Part shown: one piece after another, positions 17,381 through 25,224 of the stretch
How the letters are laid out: the number at the start of each line of letters is the position of its first letter
Numbering within the stretch: position 1 is the first letter of the stretch
Assembly: GCA_964621525.1 (NCBI GenBank)
Contig: CAZUMS010000013.1
Coordinates: 1-46,905 of the forward strand
DNA: 46,905 nucleotides
Source of the DNA: CAZMGV01 sp964621525 [NCBI: uncultured bacterium]
GTDB taxonomy: Bacteria > JAGRBM01
Direction of reading: 5' to 3'
Position numbers and translations under genes: made by a program
Notes under the pieces: model-generated
Databases searched by the model: none
Told to the model about the DNA's origin: nothing
What the model saw: only the letters and a program-made list of their open reading frames with translations

Positions 17381-18385
17381 ATGCAGAAAGCCCACCCCGC
17401 ATCCACCAGTCCCGTTGGCTTAATCGTCACCGAAAAGCAGTTTCAGGCTTCTATCGAGAAGGTTCGCGAACGGGTCAAGGACCCGAAGGCCGGACTGTTC
17501 GGCCCCGACTCCCTGGCCTGGAAGATGTACGGCCGGGGGATGCTGATTGGCCTCTCGGCGCCGACCATCCTGATTCTCCAGACCTCGCACCCCTATATCG
17601 CCCACGGCGTGCAGCAGCACTCGAACTACCGGAGCGACCCCGCAGGGCGCGGCATCCGCACGGCCCACGCCCTCTATTCGTGGATTTTCGAGGATCTCGA
17701 CGGCGCCATCGACACGGCGGTGAAGATCCGGGCGGTCCACCACCGGGTGGCGGGGCGGCTCGGCAACGCCGTGGGTCCCTACGCGGAGGGCGACGCCTAC
17801 ACGGCCGCCGATACCAACGCACTCCTCTGGGTTCATTCGACGCTCTGGCATGTGCCGGTGCGGGTCTACGAGATGATGTACGGCCCCGTAAGCCTCGAAG
17901 AGAAGGAACGCTACTGGAACCAGACCAAGCTGTTTGCACTCCTGTTCGGCATTCCGGAGGAGATCATCCCGCCCACCTGGTCCGACTTTCTCGCTTATTT
18001 CGACCGGATGCTCGACACGAGCATTTTCACCGTAGACGAGGCGGCCCGCATCACGCCCAAGTTCATGTTCTACGCGCCTCCGGTTCCGGGGCTTCCGTGG
18101 CTCGCGGCCCGGATGAAGCTGATCGCGAGCGGCCTCGTCGGGCCTAAACTCCGCGAGCAGTACGGCTGGCGCTTCACCGCTGAAGACCAGCGGACGCTCG
18201 AGCGCACCGTCCGCCAGGTGCGGAAGCTTTCCGACTGGCTGCCGACGCCGGTCCAGTTCATCCCGGCCTACCGGCACGCCATGGCCCGGGTGAAGGAAAA
18301 GCAGCAGCCCTTCCTCACGCGGTTCTACTTCCGGGCCGAGAACGAAGCGATCCGCCGCCTCGCGCTCGTGGCGAGGGCGGCCTGA
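17381..18385 (+). CDS. MpaB-family oxygenase (DUF2236)
   Basis: The 334-residue protein is related to MpaB', latex-clearing protein Lcp and other DUF2236 members, which are heme-b-dependent oxygenases that cleave isoprenoid or other hydrophobic chains. Typical segments are WKMYGRGMLIGLSAPTILIL, HSNYRSDPAGR, AVHHRVAGRL with the pair of His, DTNALLWVHSTLW and LLFGIPEEIIPPTWSDF. No signal peptide is evident. It is followed after 76 nt by an acyl-CoA dehydrogenase and is divergent from a TetR regulator, so this is a small inducible unit for degradation or modification of a hydrophobic compound. The substrate cannot be inferred. Confidence 0.88.
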   Translation: MQKAHPASTSPVGLIVTEKQFQASIEKVRERVKDPKAGLFGPDSLAWKMYGRGMLIGLSAPTILILQTSHPYIAHGVQQHSNYRSDPAGRGIRTAHALYSWIFEDLDGAIDTAVKIRAVHHRVAGRLGNAVGPYAEGDAYTAADTNALLWVHSTLWHVPVRVYEMMYGPVSLEEKERYWNQTKLFALLFGIPEEIIPPTWSDFLAYFDRMLDTSIFTVDEAARITPKFMFYAPPVPGLPWLAARMKLIASGLVGPKLREQYGWRFTAEDQRTLERTVRQVRKLSDWLPTPVQFIPAYRHAMARVKEKQQPFLTRFYFRAENEAIRRLALVARAA

Positions 18386-18461
18386 GCCGGCAACCGGATT
18401 CCCGTTAACCCGTAACCCCAAATGTCCGGAGCCTGTCTCCGGACCCTGCAGGAGCTTTCCC

Positions 18462-19700
18462 ATGTTCGAACTGTCCGAACCCAACAAGATGATCGCCCAG
18501 ATGGTACGCCAGTGGTGCCAGAAGAACCTCTATCCGGCGCTGCCGAAGCTCGAATCCGGGGAGCAGCTCCCCTACGACCTGATGCGGAACATGGCGAAAC
18601 AGTTCGGGCTCGACCAGATGGCCAAAGGCGCACTCCAGAACCGGGTGAAAAAGCTCCGTGAGGTGGAAGCCGGGACCGCGAAATCCGCTCCCGAGGGCGG
18701 ACTCGCCGAAACCATGGGCGACGGCGGCGATCCGCTCATGATGGCCATGGTGCTCAAGGAGCTCTCGCGCTGCTCGCCCGGCTATACGATGACCTGGGGC
18801 GCGACGATCGGCCTCGCCGGCGGCGCCATCATCTCCAAGGGCACCGCCGACCAGATCGAGAAATACGGCATCCCGCTCACCACGATCGAGAAGATCGGCG
18901 CGTGGTGTCTCACGGAACCCGGTGCGGGGTCGGACGCCTTCGGCTCCATGCAGACGACCGCCCGCCCGGACGGCGACCACTATGTCCTGAACGGGCAGAA
19001 GACCTTCATCACCAACGGGCCGTACGCCGACATCTACGTCGTCTATGCGAAGATCGACAAAGGCCAGCCGAAGGACCAGATGCCGGTCAACACGTTCATC
19101 GTCGAGCGCGGCGTGCCGGGCTTCACCCACGGCAAGCCGTTCAAGAAGATGGGCATGAAGGACAGCCCCACCGGCGAGCTGTTCTTCGACAACGTGCGCG
19201 TACCGCGGGCGAATTTGCTGGGCGGCAAGGAAAAGACCGCCGAGGGACGCTCGGACACCAAGGAATCGCTCGGCAACGAGCGGTCGGGAATCCCCGCCAT
19301 GGCCCTCGGCGTAATCGAAGAGTGCTACGAGCGGTCGATCAGGTATGTGAACGAGCGCAAGCAGTTCGGCCGCGCGGTCGGAGAGTTCCAGGCCGTTCAG
19401 CTCGACCTCGCCGACATGTACGTGAAGATGAAGAACGTCGAGAACATCATGTTCAGGACCGCCTGGATGCAGAAGAAAGGCATCCGCGACACGGCCTTCA
19501 TCAACGCCACGAAAGCCTACTGCTCGCAGGTGTGCGTGGACGTCACCCTGAGGGCGATCCAGCTCCACGGCGGCTACGGCTACATGGAGGAATACCACAT
19601 CGAGAAGCTCGCCCGGGACGCCAAGCTCATGGAGATCGGTGCCGGGACGACGCACATCAACTATCTCGCCGCCGCGCGGGCCGAACTCGGAATCGGCTGA
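18462..19700 (+). CDS. Acyl-CoA dehydrogenase
   Basis: The 412-residue FAD enzyme removes hydrogens from an acyl-CoA thioester. Motifs are WCLTEPGAGSDAFG (FAD and substrate binding), VLNGQKTFITNG, RKQFGRAVGEFQ, QLHGGYGYMEEY and the C-terminal GAGTTHIN. The usual catalytic Glu of medium-chain enzymes in 'YEGT' is replaced by Ala394 (IGAGT). Instead NERSG carries Glu273 at the position used by isovaleryl-CoA and long-chain dehydrogenases, so it may belong to that subset. The start is preceded by AGGAG. The N-terminus has an extra, loosely conserved region at residues 60-85. It is probably co-regulated with the MpaB-type gene. Confidence 0.9.
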   Translation: MFELSEPNKMIAQMVRQWCQKNLYPALPKLESGEQLPYDLMRNMAKQFGLDQMAKGALQNRVKKLREVEAGTAKSAPEGGLAETMGDGGDPLMMAMVLKELSRCSPGYTMTWGATIGLAGGAIISKGTADQIEKYGIPLTTIEKIGAWCLTEPGAGSDAFGSMQTTARPDGDHYVLNGQKTFITNGPYADIYVVYAKIDKGQPKDQMPVNTFIVERGVPGFTHGKPFKKMGMKDSPTGELFFDNVRVPRANLLGGKEKTAEGRSDTKESLGNERSGIPAMALGVIEECYERSIRYVNERKQFGRAVGEFQAVQLDLADMYVKMKNVENIMFRTAWMQKKGIRDTAFINATKAYCSQVCVDVTLRAIQLHGGYGYMEEYHIEKLARDAKLMEIGAGTTHINYLAAARAELGIG

Positions 19701-19719
19701 GGCGCCTTTCCTCCGGCAT

Positions 19720-19747
19720 GAAGAAACGGCCCCGGAATGCGGGGCCG
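19720..19747 (-). terminator. Terminator for the GGDEF/EAL gene
   Basis: An 8-bp perfect stem CGGCCCCG/CGGGGCCG with loop GAATG is followed on the minus strand by TTTCTTC. It lies between two convergent genes, 26 nt downstream of the c-di-GMP gene's stop. Confidence 0.7.
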
Positions 19748-19772
19748 CCGGGATCGCCGCCGTTCGTGACCG

Positions 19773-21878
19773 TCATTGGTCCGGCGTGGCTGCGGGCGGC
19801 AGACGCCCGATGTTGCGCTCGATCATCAGGGTCGCCTCTTTCGGGTCCAGCGGCACCGAGAACAGGAAGCCTTGCCCGAGCTTGCAGCCCTGGGCCGCCA
19901 GCATCTGTTCCTGGAGTTCGGTGGTAACCCCCTCCGCGATCACTTCGATATCGAGATTCCCGCTCAGTTCGATGATCGACCGGACGATCTCGGTGGTTTC
20001 CCAGTCCTTGCCGATCTGGCCGACGAATGTCTGGTCGATCTTGAGCACATCAACCGGCAGCTCATGCAGGTATTTGAGCGATGAATAGCCGGTTCCGAAA
20101 TCGTCGATCCCGATCCGGAAGCCGTAGCCCTTGAGCCGCCGCAGTACTGCGGAAACGCCCTCCATGTCCTCGATGACGGCGCTCTCGGTCACTTCCAGGC
20201 AGAGACGGTCCGGCGGCAGCGAAAATTCATCGATCAGATTGGCGACGGTTTCCACCAGATCGGGATGGGCGATCTGCCGGCCGGACAGATTGATCGAAAG
20301 ATAGATGGGGAATGCCGGACCGAACCGGTCGCGCCATTCATGCAGCTGCCGGAACCCCTCCCGCAGGATCCAGTTGCCGAGGTCGGTAATCAGGCCCAGT
20401 TCCTCGGCGAGAGGAATGAACTGCGACGGGGCGATGTAACCCCGTTCCGGGTGGTACCATCGCGCAAGGCATTCGAAGCCTTCGATCCTGCGCGAGCCCA
20501 GCGTAAAGATAGGCTGGTAGTAGTTGAGGAACTCCCTCTGTCCCACCGCCCTGCGGAGGTCGTTCGCGAGCCTCATGCGTTCCTCGGCTGCGATCCGGAG
20601 CGACTGCTCGAACACATGCACACGGGAACGTCCCAGCGCCTTGGCCCGGTACATGGCCGTATCGGCGTCACGCAGCATGTCTTCCGGCGTCTGGTAGCCG
20701 GAATCGCTCATGACGACTCCGATACTCACCGCCGTGTAGATCTCCCGGCTTCCGACCCGGAGCGGGGCGCCCAGCTCGCGGATAATCCGGCCGGCGATCT
20801 CCTGCGCCCGCTCGACGGCTCCGATCTGTTCCAGCAGGATTGCGAACTCGTCGCCGCCGAAGCGCGACACATAGTCACCCGGACGCACGATCCGCTGGAA
20901 GATCCGGGCGAGCTGGAGGAGTACTTCGTCGCCGGCCGCGTGCCCCAGGCTGTCGTTGATGATCTTGAACCGGTCGAGATCCAGAAAGAGGATCGCGAAC
21001 GGCGGTTCGCCGCGGCGCCGCTGGCGTTCGAATAGGCCGTTCAGCCGTTCGACGAACAGGGCCCTGTTGGGCAGTCCCGTCACTGAATCGTGCACGCCCC
21101 GGAGGGTCAGGTCCGTATGCGACCCGGCGATGCGCAGCGCCTTCCCCTCCGCATTCCGGACTGCCAGCCCCCGCGACAGTATCCAGCGCCACGATCCGTT
21201 CGCATGGTGTATGCGGTACTCGCATTCGAACCCCGGGCTGTGGCCATCCAGATGTTCCTTCAGCTCCTGTTCCACCCGGTCCCGGTCGTCCGGATGAATG
21301 AGATCGAACCAGCCCGAACGCTCCGTCACGGGTGCATCCGGCAGCAGCCCCAGCATCTGCCGCCAGCGGCTGGAGAAATAGATATTTCCCCTCTCGACAT
21401 TCCAGTCCCAGAGGACGTCAGTGGATCCGGCGGCGGCGAGGGCGTACCGCTCCTCGCTTTCCTTCAGGGCATTTTCCGCCTGGGTCCGGCCCAAACGCTC
21501 CTGATAGTGCTTTGCGGCAACCCTTACACGGATTTCGAGTACGTCGCTGTGCACCGGCTTGGGGATGTAATCGTCGGCACCGGCATTCAGGATCTGATGG
21601 AGGTTGTCGGGTTCCTCCCGGCCGGTGACGACCAGCATGACGGTGTCCCGCCAGGCAGGGATTTCCCGGAGTTTCCGGCACAGTTCAAGGCCGCTGATTC
21701 CCGGGAGCATCCAGTCCAGGAGTGCAATCCCGAAGCCCCCGGCTGAAACTTCCTCCAACGCCTCTTCGGCAGTAGAAAAACCCGCCACCTCCCATCCCAG
21801 TTTTTTCAGAACGGTGAAGTAGAGCTTGCGGGCCGGAAAATCGTCTTCAACAACCAGCGCCTTCATAACCGGGTCCAT
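19773..21878 (-). CDS. REC-PAS-GGDEF-EAL c-di-GMP turnover protein
   Basis: The 701-residue protein has four domains. REC (about 6-120) has phospho-acceptor Asp55 in LLDWMLPG and Lys in KPVHSD. PAS (about 140-260) has the motif YIHPDDR-like LIHPDDRDRV. GGDEF (about 265-430) has intact RFGGDEFAILLEQ. EAL (about 440-690) has the ECLARW variant in place of EAL, DDFGTGYSSL and KIDQTFV. Both catalytic halves look competent, so it could make or break c-di-GMP under control of phosphorylation. The start may be the Met at 21878 or the one at 21866. No sensor kinase gene is adjacent. Confidence 0.93.
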   Translation of the reverse strand: MDPVMKALVVEDDFPARKLYFTVLKKLGWEVAGFSTAEEALEEVSAGGFGIALLDWMLPGISGLELCRKLREIPAWRDTVMLVVTGREEPDNLHQILNAGADDYIPKPVHSDVLEIRVRVAAKHYQERLGRTQAENALKESEERYALAAAGSTDVLWDWNVERGNIYFSSRWRQMLGLLPDAPVTERSGWFDLIHPDDRDRVEQELKEHLDGHSPGFECEYRIHHANGSWRWILSRGLAVRNAEGKALRIAGSHTDLTLRGVHDSVTGLPNRALFVERLNGLFERQRRRGEPPFAILFLDLDRFKIINDSLGHAAGDEVLLQLARIFQRIVRPGDYVSRFGGDEFAILLEQIGAVERAQEIAGRIIRELGAPLRVGSREIYTAVSIGVVMSDSGYQTPEDMLRDADTAMYRAKALGRSRVHVFEQSLRIAAEERMRLANDLRRAVGQREFLNYYQPIFTLGSRRIEGFECLARWYHPERGYIAPSQFIPLAEELGLITDLGNWILREGFRQLHEWRDRFGPAFPIYLSINLSGRQIAHPDLVETVANLIDEFSLPPDRLCLEVTESAVIEDMEGVSAVLRRLKGYGFRIGIDDFGTGYSSLKYLHELPVDVLKIDQTFVGQIGKDWETTEIVRSIIELSGNLDIEVIAEGVTTELQEQMLAAQGCKLGQGFLFSVPLDPKEATLMIERNIGRLPPAATPDQ

Positions 21879-21991
21879 CGTGTACCATGCCTATGGCCGG
21901 AGCCATGATCATGGTCACCAGATCCGGACCGTATCCCGACGGGCCCGCAACGCCCGTTCTCTATTCCCCATGTGCCGGATATATTCGACGG

Positions 21992-22267
21992 ATGCCTGGA
22001 GTTCAGACCGTCGGCAGCTACCCCGGCGACAGCATCCTCAACGAGTGGCTTCTTCGGCTGGAGACCGGACTGACGGCGGCCGAACTTCGCGCACGAATCA
22101 CTGCCCTGGTCAATGACGGCCAGAAGCCGCACACGGCTATTCAGCCGATAGCCTGCCTGCTCGCTCACGGCCGGGTATCGGCGGATGATGCCGCAGCACT
22201 GCTACAACTGATTCTCTCGCTCTGGAACGAACTGGCAGCGGAGCACAACCGCCGCGTCCTGAACTGA
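21992..22267 (+). CDS. Small protein of unknown function
   Basis: The 91-residue protein is largely helical (NEWLLRLETGLTAAELRARI and SADDAAALLQLILSLWNEL) with one possible amphipathic pair. I chose ATG 21992; the longer frame from 21887 has a low-complexity N-terminus and overlaps the promoter of the c-di-GMP gene. It is divergent from that gene and convergent with the amidotransferase gene, with only 4 nt between stop codons. I do not recognise a family. Confidence 0.45.
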   Translation: MPGVQTVGSYPGDSILNEWLLRLETGLTAAELRARITALVNDGQKPHTAIQPIACLLAHGRVSADDAAALLQLILSLWNELAAEHNRRVLN

Positions 22268-22271
22268 TCGG

Positions 22272-22997
22272 CTACTTGCTGCCTCTGGACGCCCGTTCCA
22301 CCACGAGGCGGGTCCAGTCGTCGAACAGGGTGCGTCCGATGGATTCGAGCGCGGGCAGATGCGTCTCGCGTCCGGCGAGAATCGGCGCCGGGTCGATGCG
22401 CTCGGCCGCCAGTTCATCGGCAAAGGTTTCGCTCATGGACGCGACGAGCTGACGGTCCACTTCCAGATGAAACTGGATGCCGTAGGCCGAGCGTCCATAC
22501 CTGAACGCCTGATTCGGCGTGATCTCCGACTTCGCGAGCCGGACGGCGCCGCCCGGAAGGCCGATCTGGTCCCCGTGCCAGTGGAACCCCATGAACGAGG
22601 CCGGCAGCCGCTTCCACGCCGGATCGGCCGCGGCCGGAGCGTCGAGTTCCACCGGGTACCAGCCGATCTCCTTGCGGGGACCCGGTTTCACGGAGCCGCC
22701 GAGGGCGGCAGCCATCAGTTGTGCGCCGAGACAAACGCCGAGGACAGGGATTTCGTCGCGAACCGCGCGCTCGATGAGTTTCATCTCCGCCGTGAGGAAC
22801 GGATAGCGGTCTGCCTCGTACACGCCCATGGGGCCGCCCATGACGATCAGGCCGGAGATATCTCCGGGCGGAGCCACCGGCACCGGATCGGCGTCCGTGT
22901 GGAGGTAGCGGCTCGTGACGCCCTGCCGTTTCAGGGCTTCGCGGATCGTGCCGGGGTTCTCGCAGGTGATGTGCTGGAGGACGAGGACTTCAGCCAT
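22272..22997 (-). CDS. Class I glutamine amidotransferase-like protein
   Basis: The 241-residue protein has the class I GATase fold with an intact Cys-His-Glu triad: nucleophile Cys89 in GVCLGAQ, and His177 and Glu179 in QFHLEV. It is a stand-alone glutaminase-like domain of the GMP synthase-like type (VMGGPMGVYE near the N-terminus forms the oxyanion region). Such free-standing proteins may deliver ammonia to a partner or hydrolyse gamma-glutamyl substrates; the substrate is unknown. No synthase domain is encoded nearby. Confidence 0.88.
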   Translation of the reverse strand: MAEVLVLQHITCENPGTIREALKRQGVTSRYLHTDADPVPVAPPGDISGLIVMGGPMGVYEADRYPFLTAEMKLIERAVRDEIPVLGVCLGAQLMAAALGGSVKPGPRKEIGWYPVELDAPAAADPAWKRLPASFMGFHWHGDQIGLPGGAVRLAKSEITPNQAFRYGRSAYGIQFHLEVDRQLVASMSETFADELAAERIDPAPILAGRETHLPALESIGRTLFDDWTRLVVERASRGSK

Positions 22998-23077
22998 GGG
23001 ACGACTCAGGCTCCTTCAGGGGTCATTTTAGCCGATCCCCACCGCTCCTGCGCGCCGCGTCAGCTGAGGGTCGAGAA

Positions 23078-23180
23078 ACGTCATATATATAGTGACTGAT
23101 ACGTCAGTTTTAAATATTTTATTAGTAATTTTAGCTAGTTATAAAATTAACATTGACATTATTTTGTAATACGACAATGA
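23078..23180 (+). promoter_or_regulatory. AT-rich desaturase leader with palindrome and -35-like hexamer
   Basis: The palindrome ACTGA-TACG-TCAGT lies at 23095-23108, with an outlying GTCA...TGAC pair nearby (23080-23096). A perfect TTGACA is at 23153-23158, and the best -10 downstream (GACAAT or ACAATG) is poor. The 100-nt AT-rich tract stands out from the surrounding GC-rich DNA. It probably contains the promoter and an operator, perhaps for a TetR-type fatty-acid regulator. Confidence 0.45.
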
Positions 23181-23225
23181 TCCGAGGAGCGGGTACCACC
23201 CACCCATTCAAGGAGACCTCAAATC

Positions 23226-24482
23226 ATGCAGACCGAAACCCAAGTGGACTCGACCCCCACACCGCTCCCCGTGAGCACCCTCGTCCGCGACAGCGGCACC
23301 GCCGCAATCCCCGAAACTACCGCCACACCGGCCGGCGCCCCCTCCAGAGGCCGCTGGCGCTCCGACGAGGAACGCCTGCGCGAATTCGGCGAGGCCATCG
23401 ACGCCGTGCGGGCGAAAATCGAGGCGAAGATCGGCAAGGAGGATGTGGACTACATCAAGCAGATGCGCCTCCTCTCCCGGGTCTTCGAGGCCGTGGGACG
23501 GTTCTTCCTCCACTTCAGCTTCGAACCGATCACCTGGACCACGGGCACCCTCGCCCTCTGGCTGCACAAGCAGATGGAAGCGACCGAGATCGGCCACACG
23601 GCCCTGCACGGCGCGTTCGACGGACTCGAGGGGGCGGAGGATTTCCAGTCGAAGGATTTCTACTGGGACGTTCCGATCGACGAGGAGTCGTGGAAATACG
23701 GCCACAACATCCGCCACCACCAGTTCACGAACGTCACCGGCAAGGACCCGGACATCCACTTCGGGCCGATCCGGCTGAACCGCAACACCCCGCACCGCAC
23801 GATCAACTACTTCCAGGCCCCGATCATGGCCGCCGTCGCCACGAACTTCGGCTTCGCCATGAACATGCACTTCACCGGGCTCACGGACTATTACGGCGGC
23901 AACGGGCGCGGCGAGAACGGCAAGGATACGGATTTCATCAAGGACCGCTCCTGGAAAACCGGCCGGGAGGTCCACAGGAAGGCGTTCCGCAAGTGGATTC
24001 CCTACTACGCGAAGAACTTCGGCTTCTGGCCGCTGCTCGCGGGGCCGGGTTTCCTGAAGGTGCTCGCCGGCAACTTCGTGGCTGAAGTCCTGCGCGATCT
24101 CTACTCGGCGGCGACGATCTACTGCGGCCATGTGGGCGAGGACGTAAAGGATTACCCCGAGGGGGCCAAGGCCCGGAACCGGGGCGAGTGGTACGCCATG
24201 CAGGTGGAGGCCGCGAACAACTTCGAGGTCTCCTACCCCGTGTCGGTCCTCTGCGGCGCGCTGGACCGCCAGATCGAGCACCACCTGTTCCCGAAGTTCC
24301 CCACGAACCGGCTCCGCGAGGCGGCACCGGAAGTGAAGAAGATCTGCGCCGAGTACGGCGTGACCTACAAGACCGACTCCTGGCCGAACACGCTGAAAAA
24401 GGCGGTCCGGCAGGTGTGGGAGCTGAGCTTCCCCGACCGCGAGACGGCGAAGCCGCAGGCGGAGCTGGCTAAGGCCGCCTGA
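23226..24482 (+). CDS. Membrane fatty acid desaturase
   Basis: The 418-residue protein has the three His boxes of acyl-lipid/linoleoyl-CoA-type desaturases: HTALH (His124-His128), HNIRHH (His160-His165) and QIEHH (His352-353). These bind a di-iron centre that inserts a double bond with O2. Hydrophobic stretches around residues 100-120 and 195-215 fit membrane helices. The N-terminus (about 60 residues) is Pro/Thr-rich and low in complexity, and there is no cytochrome b5 domain, so a separate ferredoxin or rubredoxin must supply electrons. The unusual AT-rich leader suggests strong regulation. A good terminator follows. Confidence 0.92.
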   Translation: MQTETQVDSTPTPLPVSTLVRDSGTAAIPETTATPAGAPSRGRWRSDEERLREFGEAIDAVRAKIEAKIGKEDVDYIKQMRLLSRVFEAVGRFFLHFSFEPITWTTGTLALWLHKQMEATEIGHTALHGAFDGLEGAEDFQSKDFYWDVPIDEESWKYGHNIRHHQFTNVTGKDPDIHFGPIRLNRNTPHRTINYFQAPIMAAVATNFGFAMNMHFTGLTDYYGGNGRGENGKDTDFIKDRSWKTGREVHRKAFRKWIPYYAKNFGFWPLLAGPGFLKVLAGNFVAEVLRDLYSAATIYCGHVGEDVKDYPEGAKARNRGEWYAMQVEAANNFEVSYPVSVLCGALDRQIEHHLFPKFPTNRLREAAPEVKKICAEYGVTYKTDSWPNTLKKAVRQVWELSFPDRETAKPQAELAKAA

Positions 24483-24502
24483 TCCGGAACTCCCGGACGG
24501 AG

Positions 24503-24534
24503 AAAGGGCGGGGATTACCCCGCCCTTTCTTTTT
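24503..24534 (+). terminator. Rho-independent terminator after desaturase
   Basis: An 11-bp perfect stem AAAGGGCGGGG/CCCCGCCCTTT with loop ATTA is followed by CTTTTT. A/T-rich ends on both sides mean it may also stop the convergent RHH gene. Confidence 0.92.
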
Positions 24535-24549
24535 GCGGCTGGCGGCCTG

Positions 24550-25164
24550 TCAGATTTTTTCGAGACACTCGGGATGGAGCCAGAGCTTCGGCGCCGCCGC
24601 GTCGTCGGAAAGTCCCCGGAGCACCTCGCTGCCGCGTTTCACCGGGTTTCCGCAGTGGGCGCAGACCGTCTCCAGGTTAGAGATCAGCTTCTGCCAGCCG
24701 TAGACGCTGTCGAACGGGCTGCCTACCGGCGGCGCTGCCGCCGGAGCCGGTGGCCGGGCAGGCGCCGCTGGCGGAGCCGGGAACGGCGGCCGGGGGAACC
24801 CGCGCACGTCCTGACCCGAGGCGGCGGCAGCGACCCGCTGGGCGTCGCTGGAGACGGTCTTCGCCAGGTTTACCGACTGATTAACAATGCCGTCCACGTT
24901 CGCGACGACGTTGTCCACCAGTTCGAACGAGTCGTGAAGAACGTTCCGGATAAGCTGCGACACCGTCACCCGGCGCTTTCTCGCCTCTTCCTTCAGTGTG
25001 CTGTCCAGACCTTCGGGCACCCGTGTCTGGATCAGGAAGTCCTTGCGGTCCAGGGAGGGCGCGCGCCCCCGTTTGTGCGGCTTGCGAGTCTTCAAGATTC
25101 GGAGTTCTCCAGTCGGCCGCATCCGTCGTACGGCCCTGTTCAATTGTATGACAGCCGATGACAC
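24550..25164 (-). CDS. Ribbon-helix-helix protein with C-terminal Cys/His zinc-like site
   Basis: The protein has 204 residues from GTG 25164; ATG 25122 would make it 190. Residues about 42-85 fit an RHH DNA-binding unit: a strand (FLIQTRVPEGL) followed by two helices (LKEEARKRR and VSQLIRNVLHDSFELVDN). A helical linker and a low-complexity Pro/Ala segment (about 120-150) follow. The C-terminus has CAHCG...HPEC, a possible zinc site. Proteins of this layout occur in deltaproteobacteria-like genomes and their role is unknown. It is divergent from the lipoprotein gene, from which its start is 50-60 nt away, so it may regulate that gene or itself. Confidence 0.7.
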   Translation of the reverse strand: MSSAVIQLNRAVRRMRPTGELRILKTRKPHKRGRAPSLDRKDFLIQTRVPEGLDSTLKEEARKRRVTVSQLIRNVLHDSFELVDNVVANVDGIVNQSVNLAKTVSSDAQRVAAAASGQDVRGFPRPPFPAPPAAPARPPAPAAAPPVGSPFDSVYGWQKLISNLETVCAHCGNPVKRGSEVLRGLSDDAAAPKLWLHPECLEKI

Positions 25165-25224
25165 GAAACATTACGCATGGCGTCATACTCGATTCTTTCG
25201 CTCAGGTAGGGAATGCTACCGCCC

